A DNA stretch of 64,000 nucleotides from Bacillus smithii (GTDB lineage: Bacteria > Bacillota > Bacilli > Bacillales > DSM-4216), in the NCBI RefSeq assembly GCF_001050115.1, contig NZ_CP012024.1:2894001-2958000 (forward strand), written 5' to 3'. Numbering within the stretch: the first letter of the stretch is position 1; the number at the start of each line of letters is the position of its first letter. This document shows, piece by piece, positions 18,283-28,032 of this stretch. A program made the translations under genes and the position numbers. The notes under the pieces are model-generated. The model saw nothing but the letters and a program-made list of their open reading frames with translations, was not told where the DNA came from and made no database searches.

Positions 18283-19326
18283 ATGGCAATTACTAATTCT
18301 ACCATAGGAGCTCGGCATTTCAAACACTTAACGGCTTATGACCGTGGGAAAATTGCGGCCTTACACGCTGCTGGTAAGACTCAACAGGAGATTGCAGATT
18401 ATGTTGGTTGTCACAAAAGCACCATCTCCCGTGAGTTAAGAAGAGGTACAGTGCCACAAAGAAAAAGCAACGGGAAAATTGTTCATGTCTATTTTCCAGA
18501 CACAGGTCAACTTCTCTATGAGAGAAACAGGAAAGCCTGTGGCCGCAAGCTAAAACTAGACGATGCCATCGAGTTTATTAAGTATGCCGAAACTCAGATC
18601 CTTGATAAGAAATGGTCTCCTGATGCGGTATGTGGGAGAGCCAAACGTGATGGGAAATTCAAAGACAAAATGGTTTGCACCAAGACCCTTTATAACTATA
18701 TTGATCTAGGACTTATAGGCGTTAAAAACATTGACCTACCTATGAAAATTACCCTGAACACCAAGAAAAAACGTAACCGGAAGAATAAGAAGATCTTAGG
18801 ACGCAGTATCGATGAGCGACCAATTGAAGTCAATGAACGCCAAGAGTTTGGTCACTGGGAAATTGATACGGTTATAGGCAAGAAGACTAAAGATCAGGCC
18901 TTATTGACTCTTACTGAGCGCAAAACCCGTAAAGAAATAATTTTGAGAGTGACAGCCAAGGATAGTCTATCCGTTTCAGAAGTCATATCTCAGTTGAAAG
19001 TGTCTTATGGTAATCGGTTCTCTAAAGTGTTTAAAACCATTACGGCTGATAACGGTTCTGAATTTGCTGACCTCGGCCTTAGTGTTGAAAAAGATCTAAC
19101 AGAGGTTTATTTTACACACCCTTACACATCCTGTGAACGAGGAACCAACGAGCGTCATAATGGCCTTATTAGGCGCTTCATACCAAAGGGGAGACCCATT
19201 TCCTCTGTGGCAGACGAAACCATTACCTATGTTGAAAATTGGTGTAACCATCTTCCAAGGAAGATCCTCAATTATCGTACACCTGAGGAGTGTTTCCAAA
19301 TAGAGTTAGCTGGCTTAGCTTCTTAA
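18283..19326 (+). CDS. IS30-family transposase
   Basis: 347 aa, intact. An N-terminal HTH (HLTAYDRGKIAALHAAGKT, then GCHKSTISRELRRGT) is followed by a DDE catalytic core: Asp in HWEIDTVIGKK, Asp in TADNGSEFAD and Glu in ERGTNERHNGLIRRFIPKG. It cuts and joins the element ends. CGGAGG precedes the ATG. A 12-bp inverted repeat (TTAGCTGGCTTA, 19306-19342) overlaps the stop codon and may limit transcription. The reading frame is undamaged, so the copy may still be active. Confidence 0.93.
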   Translation: MAITNSTIGARHFKHLTAYDRGKIAALHAAGKTQQEIADYVGCHKSTISRELRRGTVPQRKSNGKIVHVYFPDTGQLLYERNRKACGRKLKLDDAIEFIKYAETQILDKKWSPDAVCGRAKRDGKFKDKMVCTKTLYNYIDLGLIGVKNIDLPMKITLNTKKKRNRKNKKILGRSIDERPIEVNERQEFGHWEIDTVIGKKTKDQALLTLTERKTRKEIILRVTAKDSLSVSEVISQLKVSYGNRFSKVFKTITADNGSEFADLGLSVEKDLTEVYFTHPYTSCERGTNERHNGLIRRFIPKGRPISSVADETITYVENWCNHLPRKILNYRTPEECFQIELAGLAS

Positions 19327-19363
19327 CCTTAAGCCAGCTAACCCAAAGGGTTGGTTTTTAGCA

Positions 19364-19470
19364 ACTTGACAAAGAGCCTCTGCGGGCATGGCTACCAGCC
19401 ATGAAGCCAGGTATACGGTACTGGCTGGGCCAACCAGGCTACCATGCCCGCCACTCCACGTCAAGTCGCG
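19364..19470. repeat. Structured repeat inside the IS30-family element
   Basis: CTTGAC...GTCAAG ends, GCGGGCATGG (19382-19391) paired with CCATGCCCGC (19442-19451), and an inner AGCCAG/CTGGCT hairpin. It resembles the orphan repeat at 9628-9730 at both ends. It lies between the transposase stop and the right inverted repeat. The remaining 19471-19639 holds the right end and the aminotransferase leader. Confidence 0.65.
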
Positions 19471-19639
19471 CAGAGTGTCCCGATTCTACTTAATCATGGG
19501 TTATCTGGTCTTTCAATACTTGTTGCATTTAATATTGCAATTTAAGATTTTATTTTTTTAAAAACAGCAAGTAAAATGGTAGTGAATTTGGCAGTTCGAT
19601 ATGTTAATATTGAGAAAAGTAAGAAAGGGATGAGTTGAA

Positions 19640-20932
19640 TTGGATCAGGCTGCGAACGTGTTAAACAACGCTCTTATTGCCGAAAATCAACATGTATACG
19701 ATATGCTGTCTGACTTGGGCAAATCTTTATATTATCCTAAAGGGATCCTTAGCCAGTCTGCTGAAGCCAAAAAAAAGGCTTATCGATATAATGCAACCAT
19801 TGGCATCGCAACGGAAGGCAATAGACCGATGTATCTTCCGGTAATTCAAGATACTCTTTCCGCATATGAACCTGAAGATTTATATACATACGCTCCACCG
19901 GCAGGCAAGCCTGAGCTTCGATCTGCGTGGAAAGACAAAATGATCATCGAAAACCCTTCTTTACAAGGGAAATCAATAGGCGAACCTATCGTTACAAATG
20001 CTCTCACGCATGGATTAAGTATTGTAGCGGATTTATTTGTCGATCAAAATGATCCCCTCATTGTACCGGATAAATACTGGGGCAATTACAAATTCGTATT
20101 TGGCATCAGAAGAGGAGCCAGAATACAAACTTACCCGTTATTTGACGAAAACCAACGCTTTCATGCAGAAGCCTTGCGAGAAGCCATTCTGAAAGAAAAA
20201 GATCACGGCAAAGCGGTTATTTTGTTGAATTTCCCTAATAATCCAACCGGGTATACTCCTACCGAGCAAGAAGCAGAAAGAATTGTATCGGTGATCGAAG
20301 AATGCGCTAACCTAGGAATGAATCTTGTCGTCATGACGGACGATGCGTATTTTCAATTGTTCTATGAAGACTCGATTAAAGAATCTCTCTTCGCTAAACT
20401 GGCCGGCTTGCATGATCGTGTTTTGGCAATCAAAATTGACGGAGCCACTAAAGAAGAATTCGTATGGGGATTTCGAGTAGGTTTTATCACCTATGCAAGC
20501 TCCAGTCCAAAGGTGTTGGAAGTTCTGGAAGAAAAAACAAAAGGAATCATTCGCGGGACGATCTCCAGTGCATCGCATCCTTCGCAAACCTTTATTTTAA
20601 AAGCAATCCAATCCCCTCAATTTGTTGAGCAAAAAAATGCCAAGTTTCAAATTATGAAAAAACGGGCCAATAAAGTTAAAGAATTTTTATTGAATAACGA
20701 GAAATACAATGAAGTTTGGTCTTTCTATCCTTTTAATTCCGGTTATTTTATGTGCCTGAAATTAAAGAACATCGATGCCGAAAAACTTCGCATCCACTTG
20801 TTGGAAAACTATGGGGTCGGTACGGTTTCGATCAATTCCACCGATTTAAGAATCGCTTTCTCCTGCGTAGAAGAAGATCAGCTGGAAGATTTGTTTGAAC
20901 TGATCTATCAAGCAGCGAAAGATCTGAGTTAA
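19640..20932 (+). CDS. PLP-dependent aminotransferase, class I/II
   Basis: 430 aa, fold-type I aminotransferase, cytosolic. PLP-binding features include the NFPNNPTGYTP motif near residue 197, TDDAYF at 233-238, the probable Schiff-base lysine K271 in DGATKEEFVWGFRVG and the substrate-carboxylate arginine in the C-terminal half (LRIAFSC). The amino donor and product cannot be told. The start is TTG at 19640, with GAAAGGGATG 8-14 nt upstream. It lies just downstream of the IS30 copy, whose insertion may have replaced its native promoter, and is followed by its own terminator. Confidence 0.85.
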   Translation: MDQAANVLNNALIAENQHVYDMLSDLGKSLYYPKGILSQSAEAKKKAYRYNATIGIATEGNRPMYLPVIQDTLSAYEPEDLYTYAPPAGKPELRSAWKDKMIIENPSLQGKSIGEPIVTNALTHGLSIVADLFVDQNDPLIVPDKYWGNYKFVFGIRRGARIQTYPLFDENQRFHAEALREAILKEKDHGKAVILLNFPNNPTGYTPTEQEAERIVSVIEECANLGMNLVVMTDDAYFQLFYEDSIKESLFAKLAGLHDRVLAIKIDGATKEEFVWGFRVGFITYASSSPKVLEVLEEKTKGIIRGTISSASHPSQTFILKAIQSPQFVEQKNAKFQIMKKRANKVKEFLLNNEKYNEVWSFYPFNSGYFMCLKLKNIDAEKLRIHLLENYGVGTVSINSTDLRIAFSCVEEDQLEDLFELIYQAAKDLS

Positions 20933-21043
20933 TACGGATGGATCCAATAACAGCAAAGAAGAGATTGCTTTGGATTCTGTACCGGGCTGTTCATTGTTTC
21001 TAATGAGAAATTTACCTCTTGTAGGTTTGATCATCTCAAAAAA

Positions 21044-21076
21044 GCTATTGGCGTATTGCCTATAGCTTTTTTATTC
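21044..21076. terminator. Bidirectional-type terminator after the aminotransferase
   Basis: AAAAAGCTATTGGC pairs with GCCTATAGCTTTTT (one wobble) around a 5-nt loop; T-runs occur on both strands. Confidence 0.85.
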
Positions 21077-21215
21077 TAAATACCTGTATCGTTGGATTTA
21101 CAGTGAATATCCGCGACATCAGCGAACAAGAGAGATTTGAACGTGCAATAAAGAATTTGCGACCAACATAGCAAACGAACGAAACATTGAGTTAACAAAG
21201 GTAAGGAGTATCAAG

Positions 21216-21733
21216 GTGCAACACTTTACTTATCAAGTACCTAAATCGGTGCTTCTTTCAACAAAAATGCCAATAATAGACGAACAAGGTAAAACCATTT
21301 TTTTGTTGCAAAAACAGCCACATAAATTTCCTGCAAATGTCTTCAATGCGACGTTACGTTTTGGTTTGCCTTATACTTATAAAATTACCAATTTATCTGG
21401 AAAACCTCTGTATAGCATTGATTGCGCGTTTCCTGGAATTCGTTATAAATTACTGACCATTTATCCTCACAGACAGTACCGATTGCACGCCAAAGAGTTC
21501 AATTGATTGAAACAGCGTATTCGTTTAAAATAGCTGATCACGATTATTATTTCGAAAAAGATTATACAGGTACTGGTTACTTAAAATGTGATAATAAGGA
21601 AATTGCGAGGGTTTCTAATCTTTTTTCGGTAAAGATTTCGACGGTTGATACCATTAACATTGCCTCAACAACGGAAGAAACGGCTTCACTCTCTGCTGTA
21701 TTGTTCCATACATTTTATTATTACGGTGCCTAA
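21216..21733 (+). pseudogene. LURP-one/tubby-C-like (YxjI-type) protein gene split by a frameshift
   Basis: Two consecutive frames (21216-21506, 96 aa; 21503-21733, 76 aa) together make one small beta-barrel protein of the LOR/YxjI type, with alternating hydrophobic strands and Gly/Tyr turns. The first frame ends at TGA 21504-21506, and the second continues its sense from there (KEFN, then IETAYSFKIADHDYYFEKD). One missing base near 21502 explains the break. Alternatively the overlap is a real translationally coupled pair. Function of the family in bacteria is unknown. A GTAAGGAG site precedes the first ATG-less start region. Confidence 0.6.
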
Positions 21734-22159
21734 AAGGGTAGTTATTCTGTTAATCATCTACTCCCATAGTCGAAAAAAGATTTAAATCAACTCAAACGAT
21801 CATATTCTGCATTTCAAACACTATGATGTCAACAGAAGCTCTTTAATATGTTGCTCAGTACTTTCATGACTGCGATTAACTACAAACAAGAACCAAGCAA
21901 GATAATTGTCGAGATATTTTTGCAGCGCTCCTTTTAAACAATTTGCAATATCAACATTATTCTTTAATAAAGCCCAAATTGAAATAGTATCTTAAAAAGA
22001 CCTCACTTCACTCCCTTTAAGTTTTGATTGAAAACAGCAGAACGTTAGAGGAGGAAAGAATTTTTCCCTTCTTTAGTCCGCTCCCTCTTTTGCATCTCTC
22101 GTATTGCCTCATTCACTCATTTTTTATGGGAACTATTGAGCGGTTAAATTCTAAATAGG
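21734..22159. other. Intergenic region without recognisable genes
   Basis: About 430 bp with no ORF of note, no RNA structure and no repeat that I can support. Confidence 0.5.
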
Positions 22160-22194
22160 AAAAAAACCTCTCTTGCCGGATGGCAAAAGAGGTT
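22160..22194 (-). terminator. mtl operon terminator
   Basis: Leftward, AACCTCTTTTGCC pairs with GGCAAGAGAGGTT (one mismatch) and is followed by seven T. Confidence 0.9.
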
Positions 22195-22255
22195 CAGAAA
22201 AAAACTTTTAGCGTATGATTTTTTCATGATGAAATTTTTTTGAAGAAATCAATTT

Positions 22256-23419
22256 TTATATAAGCTGCTTGTTCTTTAATAACTGGTATTGTTCCACGAT
22301 TAAGGCGGCTAAATCCGATTTTCTGTCGATCTTCGTATAATGTTCGATCGTGGATTCTAACCCATTCTTTTGAATGCTTTCTTGAATTTCAACAGCTTCC
22401 TTATCTTGCGGATAGTCATACATTAGGGCAGCTGCAATGCTTTTGGCTAAGTAAACCGGCCGTTCTCCTACAACACTTGCAAATTGTTTAGCCGGGCTGA
22501 CGAGCCGATCATTCGGACCAAGCTTACGAATCGGAGAACGTCCTACCCTTGTTACTTCATCCGAAATATAAGGGTTCGAAAAACGATTCATAATTTTGGA
22601 TATATATTCTTGGTGTTTTTTCATGTCGAAACCGTATTTTTTTACAAGCAGCATTCCTGTTTCTTGAAGAGTTTTCTCAACAAGAGTCCTGATTTCTTCT
22701 TTTTCCATTGCTTCATTTATTGTCGAAATTCCGGCATAATAGCCTAAATAGGCGGCCACAGCATGCCCTGTGTTAACAGTGAATAGTTTTCTTTCAATGT
22801 AAGGATTTAAGTCGTCTACAAACGTAATTCCTTCCACAGGAGGTTTTTCTCCCACGATTTTTGTTTGATCTACCGCCCACTCATAAAACGGTTCAACCGT
22901 CACTTTCAATTTGTCTTCATGGGATTGATTCGGCACGATTCGATCAACGGCCGCATCCGGAAATCCGAATCGTTGATTAAACAATTCTTTTTCTTCTTCG
23001 TTCAATTTTTCATATACCTTTTCTTTAAGGAAGGTGCTGCCTCCGATCATGTTTTCACACGCAATGATATTGAGTGGCTTATCGGTGGTTTGAATTCTTT
23101 TTCTAAGCCCTTCCGCAATCGCGCCCGCAATATGCGGCAAAATATTCGGACCTACAGCTGCTGTAACCAAATCCGCCTGGGCAATGGCCTCTACCACTTG
23201 ATCCATATTTTTTTGGCTATTAATGGCACGGACGTTTTTGATGACCAATTCATCTTGGGAATGGTCCGCAATCCCTACGCGGTATTCCCGTTTTTCATTT
23301 AATAAATCAACAATTTCACTGTTTACGTCCACAAAACAAATTTCATAACCTGAATGATATAAGAGATTGCCGATGAAACCTCTGCCGATATTTCCTGCTC
23401 CAAAATGAACAGCTAGCAT
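22256..23419 (-). CDS. mtlD: Mannitol-1-phosphate 5-dehydrogenase
   Basis: 387 aa, the family's usual length. It oxidises mannitol 1-phosphate to fructose 6-phosphate with NAD+, feeding glycolysis. An N-terminal Rossmann motif (VHFGAGNIGRGFIG, residues 4-17) is followed by the polyol-dehydrogenase signature region: ACENMIGG near 120 and VNTGHAVAAYLGY near 217, the family's Lys being replaced here by the Thr-Gly-His context. It starts 1 bp after the mtlF stop. It is the last gene of the mtlA-mtlR-mtlF-mtlD operon and ends before a strong terminator. Confidence 0.95.
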   Translation of the reverse strand: MLAVHFGAGNIGRGFIGNLLYHSGYEICFVDVNSEIVDLLNEKREYRVGIADHSQDELVIKNVRAINSQKNMDQVVEAIAQADLVTAAVGPNILPHIAGAIAEGLRKRIQTTDKPLNIIACENMIGGSTFLKEKVYEKLNEEEKELFNQRFGFPDAAVDRIVPNQSHEDKLKVTVEPFYEWAVDQTKIVGEKPPVEGITFVDDLNPYIERKLFTVNTGHAVAAYLGYYAGISTINEAMEKEEIRTLVEKTLQETGMLLVKKYGFDMKKHQEYISKIMNRFSNPYISDEVTRVGRSPIRKLGPNDRLVSPAKQFASVVGERPVYLAKSIAAALMYDYPQDKEAVEIQESIQKNGLESTIEHYTKIDRKSDLAALIVEQYQLLKNKQLI

Positions 23420-23420
23420 G

Positions 23421-23858
23421 TTAGTTCACTCCTTCAAAGATCGCTAGGATTTCTTCTTTTGAAGAAGCGTTGACAATCTTTTGCACATTTTCTTCTTCCG
23501 AAAGAACAATGGCGATTTTGGACAGCACTTCTAAATGCTCTCCACCTTTTCCGGCGATTCCAACTAATAATTTCACGATATTGCCGTTGCCAAAATCTAC
23601 ACCATTCGGCACTTGAATAATGGCAATTCCGGATTCTTTTACGGATTCTTTTGCATCATCCGTTCCATGTGGAATCGCAACAAAGTTTCCCATATAAGTG
23701 GAACTTAATTCTTCTCTTTCCAGCATTTTTTCAATATAGTCATCATCTACATACCCATTTTCCGCTAACACACTTCCTGTTAATCGAATGGCACTTTCCT
23801 TGTTGTCAATTTCTGCGTTTAATAAAATATTGTCTGGTGATAAGATAGGCAAAGTCAT
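23421..23858 (-). CDS. mtlF: Mannitol-specific PTS enzyme IIA component
   Basis: 145 aa from the ATG at 23858, chosen because AAAGGAGTG stands 7-8 nt before it; a longer frame to 23954 has no site and overlaps mtlR. EIIA-Mtl fold with the phosphorylated histidine in FVAIPHGTDDAKESV. It passes phosphate from HPr to the IIB domain of MtlA. Separate IIA and IICB proteins are the usual Bacillus arrangement. Confidence 0.95.
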   Translation of the reverse strand: MTLPILSPDNILLNAEIDNKESAIRLTGSVLAENGYVDDDYIEKMLEREELSSTYMGNFVAIPHGTDDAKESVKESGIAIIQVPNGVDFGNGNIVKLLVGIAGKGGEHLEVLSKIAIVLSEEENVQKIVNASSKEEILAIFEGVN

Positions 23859-23871
23859 GTTGTACACTCCT

Positions 23872-25977
23872 TTATTTTTTGATTTTTTCATCAAGAAACT
23901 GCTCGAACTTAGCGGCCAAATAGGATGAGACGGAATGAACATTATTTGATTCAAATATCTTTATACTTTGTTCGTTTTCAATAATGACTGTACTGATAAA
24001 GCTTAGGACCTCTAACCCTTCGCTTGGCAGCTGCTCAGGCGACAGCAGCAAAAGGAAGCTCTCTGCTTGTATTTCTGACTGATCCATCGCTTTGACTTGA
24101 AGCGGTTTATTCAGACTGACGATGGTGAAAGAAGGATGTAAGACCCTTTCATTTCTCGTGTGATACAATACGAGCTTTGTGTTGGGAATGCCTAATCCGC
24201 CTCTTTTTTCCCGCTCCAATAAAGCTTGTGTGATGAATCCAACATCCTGTATGACCCCTTGTTTATATAAGGACTGGCAAGCTTCCTTTAGAACTTGTTC
24301 AACCGTTTGAGGATCATTGACTGCTAACACTTGAAATCCTCTTAAAATCGTCGAAATGGCGGCGGAATATTCATATATGTTTTCAATTCTTTTAATGGTT
24401 TTATCCACCTGTTGAGAATCAAGGAACTGCCTGTCCAATTGAGGGGTTTCCTTATGAACCTTCTTCATCATTTGATGACGGATATAATTCCTAAGCTTTT
24501 TCATTTCCTCATTGGTCAATATCGGGCTGACGACAATATAATCACTTGGAAAACTAGGCAGCTCTATCGTTGAAATCACTAAATCAAAATCATCTATTGG
24601 CAATTGATTCAATTCAAATACTGAAGCAATTTGAAAGTTTTTGATTTCGGGCAGTTCCTGTTTAAGCCTTGTCGCCAACATTTTGGATGTTCCGATTCCG
24701 CTTGAACAAATAATTAAAGCGCTTAAATCCTTTGCTTTCCTGCCTAATAAGGCTGAGCCAAAATGCATGACCAAGTAACCGATTTCTTCATCCGGCACGG
24801 ACAATTCCGAAAAAACTTTCTCTACTCCTTCTTGAACGATCATGAATAGATCTTCGTAATCTTCTTTAATTTTTGGCAACAATGGATTGGTAATTCCCAT
24901 ATTTTGTTTTATTCGATAAAGCGCTGGTTTTAAGTGTATCACCAGCCCTTGAAAAAGGGAGACATTACTCGATAAATCAACCTGCAATTGATTTTCCACA
25001 AAATGTATAAGGCTTTTCGCCTTTATCGCAACTTTGATACTGGACTCTTCTATAGGGTACTCTTTGTCATGTCTTAATTTTGCTCCTTGCAGATGCATCG
25101 TGACATAACCCACTTCAGCCGCCGGAATGGGAACTTTAAAAATTTCGGACAATCTGCGAATGATTTTCTCCGCTAATCGATATTCCTTGGTTGCCTTTAA
25201 ACGTTCTAAATACTTTTGATCAATCTGAATGTTTTGCCCTTGTAAAATACGCTCAATGGCCAATGCTAAATGGACGACTAATCCGATATGGGCGCTGTCG
25301 GCAACTTGATACGGCAGTTCATCCTTCATTTCTTCAATGACTTTCTCCACAATGAGAAGCTTTTTCTTCTCAACCAGACCTAATAATCTTTCAGAGATAA
25401 TATCCGATTGTTGAGTTGATTTTTTTTGAATGTTCTCTCTCACCAAGGATAAGAATTCTACTTCATTGAGATTATCCGCAATAATGCTTCTCATTGCTCT
25501 TCTTTTGGCGGTTTCAGTACCAATCAATTCAACACCGTAGCCTCTTTTTCTCAGAATGGACAAGTCGAAAACCCTTAAGTGATCCTCCAGCTTCGTAATA
25601 TCGTTGCTGACGGTAGCAATGGTCACATTTAAATCATTGGCCAAAGAAATGAGCTTAACTGGTTCCGGCGATTCTAATAAAGTACATAAAATAAACGTTT
25701 GACGTTCATCAGGTGTATATTCTTGGCTAGTTAAATGGAAAAGAGCCCTCTTTAACTCTTCCATCTTTTCTTCTTCTCCTATAATTTGGATGCCCACACC
25801 CGATTTTTTAACTAAACTCAAATGGTAGTCCTTTAAAATGTCTTCGACTCCTTTTAAGTCTCGATGAATGGTGCGCACGCTTACATCCATTTCCTTCGCA
25901 AGATCCTTGACCGTCACTTCTTCCTTTTTTTCCAGCAACATTTCCAGTATCAGTCTTTCTCTTGCGGAAACATACAT
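23872..25977 (-). CDS. mtlR: Mannitol operon transcriptional activator (PRD regulator)
   Basis: 701 aa from the ATG at 25977, which has GGAG 8 nt upstream. Domain order: HTH (residues 1-60; VKDLAKEMDVSVRTIHRDLK), a second HTH near 90-130, PRD1 (His-containing HIGLVVHLALAIERI), PRD2 (VTMHLQGAKL; VIHLKPALYR and YLVMHFGSALLG), an EIIB-Gat-like domain (LIICSSGIGTSKMLATRL with Cys) and an EIIA-Mtl-like C-terminus (GIPNTKLVLYHTR). Known relatives are activated by PTS-dependent phosphorylation of PRD2 and inhibited through the EIIA/EIIB-like domains. Its place inside the operon gives autoregulation. Confidence 0.95.
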   Translation of the reverse strand: MYVSARERLILEMLLEKKEEVTVKDLAKEMDVSVRTIHRDLKGVEDILKDYHLSLVKKSGVGIQIIGEEEKMEELKRALFHLTSQEYTPDERQTFILCTLLESPEPVKLISLANDLNVTIATVSNDITKLEDHLRVFDLSILRKRGYGVELIGTETAKRRAMRSIIADNLNEVEFLSLVRENIQKKSTQQSDIISERLLGLVEKKKLLIVEKVIEEMKDELPYQVADSAHIGLVVHLALAIERILQGQNIQIDQKYLERLKATKEYRLAEKIIRRLSEIFKVPIPAAEVGYVTMHLQGAKLRHDKEYPIEESSIKVAIKAKSLIHFVENQLQVDLSSNVSLFQGLVIHLKPALYRIKQNMGITNPLLPKIKEDYEDLFMIVQEGVEKVFSELSVPDEEIGYLVMHFGSALLGRKAKDLSALIICSSGIGTSKMLATRLKQELPEIKNFQIASVFELNQLPIDDFDLVISTIELPSFPSDYIVVSPILTNEEMKKLRNYIRHQMMKKVHKETPQLDRQFLDSQQVDKTIKRIENIYEYSAAISTILRGFQVLAVNDPQTVEQVLKEACQSLYKQGVIQDVGFITQALLEREKRGGLGIPNTKLVLYHTRNERVLHPSFTIVSLNKPLQVKAMDQSEIQAESFLLLLSPEQLPSEGLEVLSFISTVIIENEQSIKIFESNNVHSVSSYLAAKFEQFLDEKIKK

Positions 25978-26146
25978 AATGTTCACTCCACTAGGAACTT
26001 TGTGAATTCCAATCCATTTCTTTCATTATTAAAATAAAACGATTTCATCACTGATGACAACAATAGAAAAACATCATTTTGTCCGCAGTATTGTTGCCAT
26101 TTTTAAAGATCTTGTTTAGATTCTTCACTGGCTAAGATTAAATGGC

Positions 26147-27646
26147 TTATTTTCTTTTTAAGCTTTCGACAAGCTCATCATATTTCGGGCTGTTTAAAAA
26201 GTTTTCTACAGAAATGTGATAGGCATTCGGCAGCTTAGCCTTCGCACGATCCGTTAAATCTTTATGCGTAACGACAATATCGGCATCATCAGGAAGATTA
26301 TTAATAGAAGTATTTGATACCGTGATATTTAATTGTGCTTTTTGTACTTTATTTCTTAAGATAGAAGCTCCCATCGCACTAGAGCCCATCCCTGCATCAC
26401 AAGCAAAAATAATTTTGTTGACTTTATCAGGCAGTTCATCCTGAACAGATGTTGTTTCATTTACTGCCGTTTGCTCTTCTGCCGTTGTTTGCTCTGCTGC
26501 TGCTGTTTGCTTATTCGCTTCACCTGTTTTGATTAAAGCGGCAGCTCTGCTTTCTTTTCCTTTCAGCGCAGAAGTTTTTTCAGTCGCTTTTACTAAATCC
26601 TCTTCACTGGATTCTTTCGATGTTTTTAAGATAACCGAAGAGATCAAGAAAGATACAACAGCTGCTGCAAGTACTCCGGCAATAACACCCAAATAATGAC
26701 CTTTCGGTGTCATAGCGATCAGTGCAAAAATACTTCCAGGTGACGGTGCCGCCACTAAACCAGCATTGAATAATTGGAAAGTAAATACACCCGTTGCTCC
26801 TCCTGCAATAGCCGCAAGAATGAGAATCGGTTTCATTAATACATACGGGAAATAAATCTCATGAATTCCACCAAAGAAATGAATAATAACGGCTCCCGGA
26901 GCTGATTGTTTGGCCGATCCTTTTCCAAATAAACAGTAGGCTAACAGTATTCCCAACCCAGGACCTGGGTTTGGCTCTAATAAGAACAACATTGATTTCC
27001 CGGCTTTTGCTGCCTGATCAATTCCAAGCGGGCTTAAGATACCATGGTTGATCGCATTGTTTAAGAACAACACTTTAGCAGGTTCTATAAATATACTGGC
27101 CAGCGGCAATAAATGCGCATTTATAATAGCTTGAACACCAGCTGCCAACGTTTTGTCCAGCGCTAAAACAATCGGGCCAATTCCTTTATAAGCAAGTAAT
27201 GTAAGAAGGCCTCCAATGATACCGGCTGAAAAGTTATTTACCAGCATTTCAAATCCAGACTTTACTTTTCCTTCAACCGCCTGATCAAATTTCTTGATGG
27301 CCCATCCACCTAAAGGCCCCATAATCATAGCTCCTAAAAACATAGGGATATCCGATCCGACAATGACCCCCATCGTTGCAGTTGCGCCAACGACGCCGCC
27401 GCGTATATCGTGAACGATTCTTCCTCCCGTAAATCCAATTAAAATAGGGAGCAAATAAGTAATCATTGGACTCACTAGCTTCGCTAAACTTTCATTAGGA
27501 AGCCAGCCTTTCGGAATAAATAAAGCAGTAATGATTCCCCAAGCGATAAATGCTCCTATATTCGGCATAACCATGCCGCTTAAATAACTACCAAATCGCT
27601 GAACTTTGACTTTAACACCTGAGTTGGCCTGACTATTGGTCGTCAT
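26147..27646 (-). CDS. mtlA: Mannitol-specific PTS enzyme IICB component
   Basis: 499 aa. The membrane IIC domain (residues 20-345) has the GGIHEIYFPYVL motif around which substrate binds. A long Ala/Thr/Glu-rich linker (about 350-400, repeated TAAAEQTTAEEQTA-like units) leads to a IIB domain with the phosphocysteine in IIFACDAGMGSSAMGAS. It imports mannitol as mannitol 1-phosphate. No IIA domain is attached; MtlF supplies it. The linker is longer and more repetitive than I would expect. Confidence 0.95.
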   Translation of the reverse strand: MTTNSQANSGVKVKVQRFGSYLSGMVMPNIGAFIAWGIITALFIPKGWLPNESLAKLVSPMITYLLPILIGFTGGRIVHDIRGGVVGATATMGVIVGSDIPMFLGAMIMGPLGGWAIKKFDQAVEGKVKSGFEMLVNNFSAGIIGGLLTLLAYKGIGPIVLALDKTLAAGVQAIINAHLLPLASIFIEPAKVLFLNNAINHGILSPLGIDQAAKAGKSMLFLLEPNPGPGLGILLAYCLFGKGSAKQSAPGAVIIHFFGGIHEIYFPYVLMKPILILAAIAGGATGVFTFQLFNAGLVAAPSPGSIFALIAMTPKGHYLGVIAGVLAAAVVSFLISSVILKTSKESSEEDLVKATEKTSALKGKESRAAALIKTGEANKQTAAAEQTTAEEQTAVNETTSVQDELPDKVNKIIFACDAGMGSSAMGASILRNKVQKAQLNITVSNTSINNLPDDADIVVTHKDLTDRAKAKLPNAYHISVENFLNSPKYDELVESLKRK

Positions 27647-27693
27647 CTTATAACTCCTCTCATACTATATTGAAATATAATGATTGCACTATC

Positions 27694-27722
27694 ATAATAA
27701 AGCGGTTTCATGACAGGTTCAA
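27694..27722 (-). promoter_or_regulatory. mtl operon promoter with overlapping cre site
   Basis: TTGAAC (27722-27717), 17-bp spacer, TATTAT (27699-27694). Within it ATGAAACCGCTTTAT (27711-27697) matches the catabolite response element at all but one key position, so CcpA would block the promoter when glucose is present. Upstream, TTGTCC...TTGACA half sites (about 27743-27763) could be the MtlR operator. The rest, 27765-28032, holds no gene. Confidence 0.75.
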
Positions 27723-28032
27723 TAAATACAAAAATCAAATTTGTCCATTTGATTGTTGACATTATTAAAAATGGGGAAATTTGGTGCAGAAAAGAGACTG
27801 GATTGTAAGCAGGAGACTTATCCTTTTTAGGTTCCCTTTTTTAAGTCATTTCATTCATTTTTGGAATACCGATAGAAAATGATTGATTCAACTGGCCGTA
27901 TTCAGCGAAACACAAAAAGAATGGAAATTAATTTTACTCCGATCATTGAACTTATTTTTAGCAGTGTGCTTCAAGGAAGGACAAGCAAAAACAGATATCA
28001 TACAAATTGAAGTATTTTGGTAGAGGAACCCG

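Larger units (their letters stand above)
18178..19546 (+). mobile_element. IS30-family insertion sequence with possible 13-bp target duplication
   Basis: Terminal inverted repeats share TTG...AAATGCAACAAG (18184-18205 and the complement of 19519-19540, 18 of 22). The 13-mer ATTTTATTTTTTT occurs at 18165-18177 and at 19547-19559, in each case exactly 6 bp outside the repeats. If it is a target duplication, the element is 1,369 bp. The AT-rich sequence weakens this, although long duplications are known for some IS30 relatives. Confidence 0.75.
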
